Source of the DNA: an uncultured Eubacteriales bacterium
GTDB lineage: Bacteria; Bacillota; Clostridia; Christensenellales; Aristaeellaceae
Direction: 5' to 3'
DNA length: 64,000 nt
NCBI GenBank assembly: GCA_902790175.1
Contig: CADAQZ010000005.1
Coordinates: forward strand, 122,173-186,172
Shown piece after piece: positions 48,496 to 57,600 of this stretch. A program made the translations under genes and the position numbers. Position 1 is the first letter of the stretch. Every line of letters begins with the position of its first letter. The notes below the pieces were generated by a model that was not told the DNA's origin, searched no databases, and worked only from the letters and a program-made list of their open reading frames with translations.

Positions 48496-49689
48496 ATGTC
48501 GACGCTGCGGACGATCAAGGTTGCCCTTCGCAAGAACCAGAAGCTGTTTGAACTGCTGCACCCGTTTCACAAGGCGTGGCGCACGGCGCTGATGCGCTGG
48601 GCCCAGGCCCATTACGGCATCAACCCCAAAAAGGTGATCTTCTCCAGCTTCGAGGGCCGCAGCTACAACGACAACCCGCGCTACATCTCCGAGCGCCTGC
48701 ACGCGCTGTGCCCCGAGGCCGAGATCGTGTGGCTGTTCCAGACGAAAACGATCGACCGGGTGCAGGTGCCGCCCTACGTGAAAAAGCAGTACCGCATCAC
48801 CCGCGCGGGGCTGATCGAACAGGCCACCGCCCGCTTCTGGGTGGACAACTTCCGCCACACCGAATCGCTCTACCTCGCCCCCGGCAAGCAGTTCTACATC
48901 CAGACCTGGCACGGCGACCGCGGCTTCAAGCGCGTGGGCGACGACAACGAAAAGCTGGACCACAAGGTGCTGCGCATGGAAAACCAGTGCGCGATGATGA
49001 TCGCGGGCTCCGAGTTCGGCAAGGGCACCTATCGCACGGCCTTCCACTTCGAGGGCGAGGTGCTGATGGACGGCTGCCCGCGCAACGACATCCTCCTGCG
49101 CAACGACCCGGACGAGGCTGCGGCCATCCGCCGGAAATTGGGTATCCCGGTGGGCGTGAAGCTGCTCATGTACGCGCCGACCTACCGCGACACGCTGGAG
49201 AGGTGCGCGCAGGACGCCGTATTGGACATCTCCGCCACGCTCGACCATCTGGAGAAGACCACGGGCGAGACCTGGCGCTGCCTCTACCGCGCGCACTACC
49301 TGAACACGGCGCTGAACGTGAAGGCGGACGAAAGGCTGATCGACGCCGGAAGCTACCCGGAGATGGCGGAGCTGTTGCTGGTGACGGACATGCTGATCAC
49401 TGACTACTCCTCCTGCGGCGGGGACTTCGCGCTGCTGCGCCGCCCGCTGTTCCTCTACCACGCGGACGCGGAGGAATACCTGCGCGAGAGCCGCAGCTTC
49501 TACTTTGACATCGAAAAATCCCCGTTCCTGGTGGCGCACGACCAGGCGGAGCTGGAGAAGCTGATCGACGAGACGGACGCCGAAAAGGCCCGCGAGAACT
49601 GCGAGGCGCTGGACGCCTTCTTCGGCACCACCGAGACCGGCCACGCCGCCGATGCGGTGTGCAAATACATCATGGACAGAATGAACTGA
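48496..49689 (+). CDS. TagF-like CDP-glycerol glycerophosphotransferase (first copy)
   Basis: The family links glycerol- or ribitol-phosphate units from CDP donors into a lipid-linked polymer at the inner face of the membrane. The catalytic C-terminal domain pattern is complete: WVDNFRHTE, FYIQTWHGDRGFKRVG, APTYRDTL, RCLYRAHYLNT and LLVTDMLITDYSSCGGDFALL, with the HG and DYSS motifs. ATG 48496 follows GGAGAAAG and gives 397 aa, about half the size of full TagF, lacking its N-terminal domain. The second copy starts 17 bp after its stop. Confidence 0.93.
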   Translation: MSTLRTIKVALRKNQKLFELLHPFHKAWRTALMRWAQAHYGINPKKVIFSSFEGRSYNDNPRYISERLHALCPEAEIVWLFQTKTIDRVQVPPYVKKQYRITRAGLIEQATARFWVDNFRHTESLYLAPGKQFYIQTWHGDRGFKRVGDDNEKLDHKVLRMENQCAMMIAGSEFGKGTYRTAFHFEGEVLMDGCPRNDILLRNDPDEAAAIRRKLGIPVGVKLLMYAPTYRDTLERCAQDAVLDISATLDHLEKTTGETWRCLYRAHYLNTALNVKADERLIDAGSYPEMAELLLVTDMLITDYSSCGGDFALLRRPLFLYHADAEEYLRESRSFYFDIEKSPFLVAHDQAELEKLIDETDAEKARENCEALDAFFGTTETGHAADAVCKYIMDRMN

Positions 49690-49705
49690 CACACGGAGGA
49701 TAGAT

Positions 49706-50878
49706 ATGGGCATCGACCGCTACACCCACCTGGCCAGCGCCTACCGCTATTTGCTGGTGCGCGCGGGCAGGCTCCTCAAGGGCATCGACCCGGACAAGGT
49801 CGTTTTCTGCTGCTTCCAGGGGCGCTCCTACGGCGACAACCCGCGGGTGATCTCCGAGCGGCTGCACGAATTGCGGCCCGAGGCGAAGATCGTCTGGCTG
49901 TTCACGCGCGACGCCGCCAGGCGCCTGAAGGGCGCGCTGCCGGACTACGTCCGGCCTGTGTTCTACAAGACCAAGGAGGCCTTTCTGGAGCAGGCCACGG
50001 CGCGCGTGTGGGTGGACAACTTCACCAAGCAGCGCTATCTGACGCTGGCGAAAGGCCGCCAGTTTTACGTGCAGACCTGGCACGGAGACCGCGCCATCAA
50101 GAAGATCTGCTACGATTTGAACCTGCCCGGCGACGGCCGCCGCGTCGAGGAGGACTGCGCGCGGGTGCTGACGGCCTCGACGTTCGGCGAGAAGATGTAC
50201 CGCACGGCGTTTCACTACAAGGGCGAGTACATCAAGGCCGGTTCCCCGCGCAACGACATCCTCGTGAAAAACGACCCGGACGAGATCCGCCGCGTGCGCG
50301 AAAAGCTGGGCGTGCCCCAGGGCGTGAAGCTGCTTCTGTACGCGCCGACCTACCGCGACAAGGGCGAGATCATCCCCCGGGACAAGCAGATGGACCTGGA
50401 GCGCACGCTGCGCCGCCTGGAGGAGAGGACCGGCGCAACCTGGCGCTGCCTGTACCGCACGCACTACCTGACGGGCGGCATCGACCTTCAGGCGCAGAAG
50501 GACCGCATCGTGGATGTGACGCAGTACGAGGACATGGCCGAGCTCTTGCTGGCGGCGGACATGGTGCTGACGGACTACTCGTCCTGCGCGCTGGACTTCA
50601 TCGTGCGCGACCTGCCCGCGCTGTTCTACATCCCCGACTGGGAGGACTACAAGGCTTCGCGCGGCGTCTACTTCGACATGCACGACGCGCCCTTTATGCT
50701 GGCGAAGAACCAGGATGAGCTGGAGGCGCTGATCGACGTCCTGACGCCGGAAAAGGCCGCGGCGAACTGCGCCGCCATCCGGGAGTACTTCGGCTACTAC
50801 GAGACGGGCCGCGCCACCGACGCCGCCTGCGAATACATCATCGGCAAGCTGGGAACCAAGGGTAAACAAAAGGATTAG
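49706..50878 (+). CDS. TagF-like CDP-glycerol glycerophosphotransferase (second copy)
   Basis: A paralogue of the preceding gene, sharing WVDNF, YVQTWHGDRAIKKI, SPRNDILVKNDPDE, APTYRDKGE, RCLYRTHYL and MVLTDYSSCALDF. It has 390 aa. The two copies differ enough that an old duplication is likely and they may perform primer and polymer steps respectively, which I infer from teichoic-acid systems rather than see. It is followed after 11 bp by the cytidylyltransferase gene, so all three form one operon. Confidence 0.93.
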   Translation: MGIDRYTHLASAYRYLLVRAGRLLKGIDPDKVVFCCFQGRSYGDNPRVISERLHELRPEAKIVWLFTRDAARRLKGALPDYVRPVFYKTKEAFLEQATARVWVDNFTKQRYLTLAKGRQFYVQTWHGDRAIKKICYDLNLPGDGRRVEEDCARVLTASTFGEKMYRTAFHYKGEYIKAGSPRNDILVKNDPDEIRRVREKLGVPQGVKLLLYAPTYRDKGEIIPRDKQMDLERTLRRLEERTGATWRCLYRTHYLTGGIDLQAQKDRIVDVTQYEDMAELLLAADMVLTDYSSCALDFIVRDLPALFYIPDWEDYKASRGVYFDMHDAPFMLAKNQDELEALIDVLTPEKAAANCAAIREYFGYYETGRATDAACEYIIGKLGTKGKQKD

Positions 50879-50889
50879 GAGAAAAGCGT

Positions 50890-51597
50890 ATGAACGTTGC
50901 GATCATCATCGCCGGCGGCGTGGGCAGCCGCATGAACATGGACATTCCCAAGCAGTTCATCCACATCTACGGCAAGCCCGTGATCATCTACACGCTGGAG
51001 GGCTTCCAGCGCCACCCGGAGATCGACGCCATCGAAGTGGTGTGCCTCGCGGGCTGGGAGGAGACGCTGAAGGAGTACGCCGCCCAGTACGGCATCACGA
51101 AACTCAAATGGATCACCACCGGCGGGGCCACGGGTCAGGAGTCCATACGCAACGGCGTCTACCATCTGGAAAAGGAACTCTCGGACGACGACATCGCCAT
51201 CGTCCACGACGGCATCCGCCCCATGGTGGATTCCAGCGTACTGTCGGACTGCCTGCGCGTGTGCCGCCTGCACGGCAACGGCGTCACCTCCACGCCCTAC
51301 AACGAGCAGATCTTCCGCAAGCTGGACGAGTTCTCCAGCCGCGAGTACATCCCTCGCGAGACGCTGCGCAAGGTCGCCACGCCCCAGGCCTACAAGTACG
51401 GCCTGCTGCTTCGCGCCTACCGCCGCGCCTTCGAGGAGCAGATCGGCATCTTCGGCTCCGCCTACACCAACACCATGATGGTGGACCTCGGCGAGACGCT
51501 GTGGTTTGCCGCCGGCTCCGACAAAAACATCAAGCTCACCAGCAAGGACGATCTCGAGCTGTTCAAGGCCTACCTGAGAATGGAGAGCGAAAACTGA
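50890..51597 (+). CDS. IspD/TarI-like cytidylyltransferase
   Basis: This enzyme makes a CDP-alditol from CTP and an alditol phosphate. The nucleotide-binding IIAGGVGSRMNMDIPKQFIH is at the N-terminus, TGGATGQESIRNG and VHDGIRPMV are the CTP/metal region, and TPQAYKYG follows. Being next to two TagF-like genes, the ribitol-5-phosphate (TarI) role is more likely than the isoprenoid IspD role, although the usual TarJ reductase is not adjacent. Length 235 aa. The ATG follows GGAGAAAAG. Confidence 0.88.
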   Translation: MNVAIIIAGGVGSRMNMDIPKQFIHIYGKPVIIYTLEGFQRHPEIDAIEVVCLAGWEETLKEYAAQYGITKLKWITTGGATGQESIRNGVYHLEKELSDDDIAIVHDGIRPMVDSSVLSDCLRVCRLHGNGVTSTPYNEQIFRKLDEFSSREYIPRETLRKVATPQAYKYGLLLRAYRRAFEEQIGIFGSAYTNTMMVDLGETLWFAAGSDKNIKLTSKDDLELFKAYLRMESEN

Positions 51598-51600
51598 AAC

Positions 51601-51644
51601 AGCGAGGAATGAGGGGTGGCGACCGCCACCCCTCATTCCTCGCT
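51601..51644. terminator. 20-bp palindrome between converging genes
   Basis: AGCGAGGAATGAGGGGTGGC (51601-51620) and its exact complement (51625-51644) with loop GACC. It contains the stop codon of the glucan-synthase-like gene and lacks a T tract on the plus strand. Confidence 0.7.
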
Positions 51645-54600
51645 CCTCTCTCCTCTCTCCGGAAAGACGGCCTCGTGCTCCCGCCCGTCGTCCACCATCG
51701 CGATAAATCCATCCTCGATCGCCCTGCCGTCCAGTGTCACGCGGACGGCCTTTTTGTCGCACACGAGGCGGTAGCGGCTCTTTCCGAAGGGCATGATCAC
51801 CGCCGCGCGCGGCCAGTCGCCCAGCAGCGCGCCCAGCCGGACGCGATCGCCCCGGCGCTCGTAGCCCAGCAGCGCCAGCACGCAGACGTGCATCCAACCC
51901 GCCGCCCCGGTGTACCAGGTCCAGCCGCCGCGCCCCGCCATGCCCGGCCGGTCGTACACGTCCGCGGCCATCACATAGGGCTCCACGCGATAGTTTTGCA
52001 CCTTTTCAGGCGTGTCGGCGTGGTTCGGCGGCAGCAGCATCCGAAGCGCGGCGTGCGCCCGCGCGCCGTCGCCCATGCAAATCAGCGCCAGCAGCAGCCA
52101 CAGCGCCCCGTGCGTGTACTGGCCGCCGTTCTCGCGCACGCCCGCCGGGTAGTCGCGGATGTAGCCGGGGTTCGCGCCGTGTCCGTCGAACGGCGGCGTC
52201 AGCAGCCGGATCAGCCCGCGCTCCCCGTCCACGAGGTTCTCCCACGCGGCGTCCATCGCCGTGCGGCAGCGGGCGGCGTCCAGCCCTGCCAGCACCGCCC
52301 AGGCCTGGCAGATCGCGTCGATGCGGCACTCGTCGCTTCGCGCGCTGCCCAGCGGAGCGCCGCCGTCGTCGTAGGCCCGCAGATACCACCCGCCGTCCCA
52401 GCCGTGCACCTCCAGCGCGATGCGCAGCCGCCGCGCCAGCGCCTCCAGCCACGCGCGATCCGCCTCCGCGGGCGCCACTTGCCGATAGGCGTCGGCACAG
52501 GCCACGGCGAACTGCGTCAGCCACACGCTCTCCCCCCGGCCCGCCGCGCCGACGCGGTTCATGCCGTCGTTCCAGTCGCCCGCGCCCATCAGCAACAGCC
52601 CGTGCCCGCCGGTCCTCGCGGCGCGCCGAAACGCCCGCATGCAGTGCCCGTGCAGCGTGTCCGACGCCGTCCCGGCCTTCATTTGAAGGTACACGTCCGC
52701 CTGCCCGGCGGGGATTTCCACGTCCTCCAGGAAGGGCACGACCTCGTCCAGCACGCCCGCGTCGCCGGTGTATTGCACATACTTCGCCGCCACATACGGC
52801 AGAAACAGCATATCGTCCGACACCCGCGTGCGCACGCCCGCGCACGGCTCGTGCCACCAGTGCAGCGCGTCCCCGGCCTCGAACTGCCTCGCCGCGCAGC
52901 GCAACAGGTGCGCCCGCACCCTCTCGGGCTCGTCGTGCAAAAGCGCCAGCATGTCCTGCAATTGGTCGCGGAAGCCGTAGGCCCCACCGGGCTGGTAGAA
53001 CCCGGTCCGGCCCTGCGCGCGGCTCGCGCGCACCTGGTGGATGAGGAAGTCGTTGAACAGGTGGTTGAGCGCCGCGTCCGGCGTCTCCAAGCTCAGCCGA
53101 GGCGCTTCCTTCGCCGCCTTTTCAGGCTCCGGACGCAGCGCCATGATGCGCGCCATCGCCGCGTCCACGTCCCGCGACCAACCCAGCACCAGCCGGACAC
53201 TCGCGTGCTCGCCCCGCGCCAGCTTCAGCGGCAGGCGCAGCGACCAGCCCTCGCCCCGCGCCGGCGCGTCGAGCCCCTCGGGAGCCTCGAAACCGCCGCG
53301 GCCCAGCAGCGCCGCGCGCCCCGGCCCGGACATCGCAGCGACCCCGGGCGCGGCCAGCCAGCCCACGCCCTCCATGCGCCCGCTGGCGAAGCAGGCCCCG
53401 CCCGCGTGCCACGTGTTCAGAGCCGCGGCGTCGCGGATGTCCGCGCCCATCAGCCAGTCCACGCAGGCGATCAGCTGGAAGTCCTCCCAACGCATATCCG
53501 TATTTTCAAGGTCAACGTCGATGTTCACCTCCGGGAGTTCGCCGTTCACGCAGAAGCGCACCTCCCCCGCCGCGCGCCGCGCCTGAAAGGCATAGGAAAT
53601 TGCGCCCGCGCCGTAGCGCGCGTGAAAGGGCAGGGCTGGCCGCTTCCCCGGCAGCAGCGGCAAGAGCGCGCCGCGCCCGTCCGTCAGCCAGAGCATGAGC
53701 CCCCAGCCCTCGTCCAGCGCGTCGCCCGTCCAGGGCGTGAGCCGCCCCATGCGGCTGTTGCCGCGCCAGAAGCAGCCGCCGCCGCGCTCGGTGAGCAGCA
53801 GCCCCGCCGCGTCGTTGGCCAGGATATCGCACCACGGCGCGGGCGGCAGGCATCCCGCGCGCACGTCGATGCCGTACCCGCCTTCGGGCAAAAATCCCCC
53901 GATGCCGTTGTCCGACAGCCGCGCGGCGGGCCGCATCGTGGACGCGCCGACCGCCATCATCCGCGGCGGCTCGCGACGGGGCATCTCCAGGCGCGCGAGC
54001 ATCGCGTAGACCTGCGCGTACAGATCCCGCCCACCGTCGAACGCCGCCGCCGCGCACCGCGCAAGCGCCCGCCGCTGTTCGTCCGTCAAATGCGCGCCGT
54101 CCAGCAGCCACGCGCCGCCGCGCTCGCCCCGCAGCGCGTTCAGGTGGCTGGCGGCGATGAGCGTCTCCAGGTCGTCCCGCACGGGCCGCCGATAGCCGTT
54201 CTCGCCGTCGTCGACGAGGATCAGGTCGACGTACACGCCCGCCGCCCGGTAGAACCCGTGCGCGCGGATCAGCTCCCGCGCGACGGGCAGCGCATCCTCT
54301 CCCCGCGCAAAAAACGCCAGCATGGGCGCGTCCCCGCCGATGCCCAGCGGCCACAGGCAGCGCATGACGACGGGACCCTCGCCGGGGCGCGGCCCCCGGA
54401 CCTGCGCCGCGAGGCGCGGGTCCGCGATCAATGCGGCGAAGCGCTGCAGCGCGTGGTGGCGGCTCGCGCTCAGGCCGATGAAACCCAGCATCGCCCGCGC
54501 CCGCGCCCCGGAGAGCGTCAGCGCGCGCTCCGCGTGGCCTGGCTGCCGCCAGCGCTCGGCCCACGCCCCGGCGGAGCATTCGCGCGGCAAGAGCGCCATC

Positions 54601-57600
54601 GCCGTGTGCAGCCGCGCGCGCTGGCCGGGCCTGAGCGCGACCGTCGCCTGGAGCGCGCTGACCGGGTTCAGCGTCGCGCCGAGCGTTCCCGGCCAGTCCC
54701 ACAGGATACCACCTGGACGGGCACTGTCGCCCTCGCGGCCCACGACGCGCTCGCAGTCCGCCTCATATCGAATCGGCCCCTCCGCCGCCAGCAGGTGCGT
54801 CAGCTTCGGCAATCGCTCCCCGCGCTCGCCTCGGCGCGCGAACAGCAGCGCGCCCTCCGCAATCAAACTGCCCTCCACAAACAGGTTCATGAACGCCGGG
54901 TGCGCGCGGTAGTCCTCCGGGCAGGCCAGCGCCAGCGGCGCGACGTCCGCCAGCGACAGCGTCAGCGTCCTCTCGCCCGCGTTGCGCAGCTCAATAAGCC
55001 GCACAAGCGTGCCGTCCTCCGGCGAGACGAGCGTCGCCATCTCCGCCTCCGCGCGGCCCAGCCGGGTCAGGCTGCGCGAAAGCCCCGGCTCGACCCACGT
55101 GCGGCTCCCCGCGCCGCCCAGCACCGCGCACTCGCCCGTCTCCTCGTCCCGCAGGTGCACGCATGCCGCGCCCGCGCGGCGCTGCAGATCGCCCGAAAAG
55201 CGCGTGGCGTCCACGCCGAATCGGCTGTAGTGGATCGCGCCGTCCGACGTAGAAAGCGCCGTCGCGCCCACGCCGAAGAGCAGGTGCGTTTCGGGCACGG
55301 CTCCATCCCGGGCGCGTCGGGCCAGCCTTGGCTGCGCCTCCCGGGCGGGCTTCCTGCGCGGGATTCGCCGGGGCTTCGGGGCGTCGCAGGGGCGCTCCTC
55401 CAGCAATAGCGACAGCGCCCGCGCCTCGGGCAGGTCCATGAAGTCGCGCCGCAGGGAATCGCCCGTCAGCGCGTTGCACAGCGCGCACAGCGCCATGCCC
55501 TGGTGGTGCGCCATGTGGCTCTTCACCAGCGCGGGAGCGCCGTCCGCGCCGGGGCGCAGGTAGTCCGCGGCCTCGTAGAAGCCCCAGGCCCCGCGCCAAC
55601 CGAGCGCCTCCATGCGGCGCAGGTTTTCGGCGGCGGCACGGGGCTCGACCATCGCGGTCAGCGCCGCGGCGTAGGGCGCGACGACGCCGTCCTCGCTCTC
55701 GCCGCTGAGCGCCAGCTCCGAGAGGCCGAACGCCCGGTACTGGTAGTTCAGCGCGGCGTCGAGGGCGCTGTACCCGCACTCCGACACGCCCCAGGGCCGC
55801 TTCATCCGCGCGCCCTGGCGCATCTGAGCCGCCACCGCCGCGCGCCGGCCCTCGCCCAGCAGCGTGTATGCCGGGGCGTCCATGAACAGCGCGGGCATCA
55901 GGTACTCGAACAGCGTGCCGCTCCACGACAGCGGGCAGCAGCGCCCCGCCACGCGCGCGCAGGGCCGCCCCAGGCGCGCCCAGTGGCGCACGGGCACCTG
56001 CCCCAGCATCATCGCCACGTAGCTGAGGATGCGCGCCTCGGAGGCCAGCAGGTCGTAGTGCGAGCGGCTCATCCGCTCCGCCTCGACGTCGAAGCCGATG
56101 GCGAACAGCTCCCGCTCGCCATCGTAGAGCGCCGCGAAGTCCATGCTTTCGGCCAGCGCACGCATCCGCGCGGCGAGTTCCCCGCTCGCCTCGCTTGCGC
56201 CCGCGCACAGCAATAGCGCCGCCGCCAGGTTGCCGCTGTCCACGGCGGACACGTAGCGGGGCTTCAGCGGGACGAGCGCGTCGATGTCCACCCAGTTGTA
56301 GACGTGGCCGCGCCACTTCTCCATGCGCTCGATCGCGCCGACGGCGGCGTCCAGCCGCGCACGGGCCTCGCCCACGCCGATGAAGCCCAGCCGCGACGCG
56401 CAGAGGCAGCTGAGCAGGTAGAGCGCGATGTTGGTGGGCGACGTGCGCCGCGCCGCGCCCGCGGGCGGGTCCAGCTGCACGTTGTCCGGCGGGATCGTCC
56501 CGCCCTCTAAGGGCACGGTCGCCTCGAAGAAGCGCCAGGTGTCGGCGGCGATCTCCAAAAACAGGCGTCGGTCGTCCGCGCGGAGGGGCTCCGTGAAGCC
56601 CACGGGCTCGTCCTCCATGTCGCCGATCCAACCGGGGCCGACCCAGAACAGCGCCGTCAGCGCGAGCGCCGCCGGGCCCCAGCCCGGCGCGAGTAGCCCG
56701 GGCAGCAGCAGAAGCGCCGCTACGCGCCCCGGCAGAACGACCTCCCGGCCCCTGCCGCGCCCATGCTCGGCGTCGGCGGCAGTGACCCACTGCAAAAGAT
56801 GCCTGCCGGAGACGTACACGCGCCAGAGCGTGCGGCCCGCGGCGTCCAGCGAACACCACGCCAGCGCCGGGAGGATGGACAGCTGCGCGGTGGCCCTGCG
56901 CCAGAGGCGGCCCTTCGCGCCGGGATTCAGAAGCGGCTCCAGATAGTTGATGAGCAGCGCCGCCAGCAGCGCCCCGCCGTTCCCGGACGCCACGGCGGCG
57001 ATCAGCAGCCCCAGCAACGCCGGCGCGCGCAGCGAGCGAACGAGGTTGTCCAGCATGCGAAAGCGGTCCGCGGACGTCAGCCCCGCCGTCTTCATCAGCG
57101 GCAGCAGCTGCCAGTCGCCGCGCGTCCAGCGGTGCAGGCGGCGCAAAAACGCCGAGAACGTGGTCGGGTAACCGTCGTAGAACGCGACGTCGCCCGCGAA
57201 GCCCGCCCCGGCCAGCGCGCCCTCGATCAAATCGTGGCTCAGCACGCGGCCCTCCGGCAGCGCCCCGTCCAGGCGGCGATGGAAGGCGGCCACGTCGTAG
57301 ATGCCCTTGCCAGCGTAGATGCCGCGGCCCGTCATATCCTGCCAGAGGTTCGACACCGACACGGGATAGGCGTTCAGGCCGCCCGGGCCGCAGAACAGGC
57401 GCACAAACCCGTTCACGCAGGCCGAGGGCAGCGGCTCCATGCGCGGCTGCAGCACGGCGAAGCCCCGGCCCCGGCCGGGGCGGTTCAGCGGGTGGGCCAT
57501 CGCGCCGATCAGCCGCCGCGCCTCGCCGGGCAGAAGCCGCGTGTCCGCGTCCAACGTCAGCACGTAGCGAAAACGCCCGCGCAGGCGCGCGCAGGCAGAG

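Noticed and set aside
50890-51597. IspD of the isoprenoid pathway
   Set aside because: The context of two TagF-like genes favours an alditol-phosphate cytidylyltransferase; sequence alone does not exclude IspD.
51042-55409. Open frame of 1455 codons on the plus strand
   Set aside because: It lies antisense to the cytidylyltransferase end and the glucan-synthase-like gene, has no ribosome site, and its Arg/Pro/His/Ala-rich composition is typical of antisense frames in GC-rich DNA.
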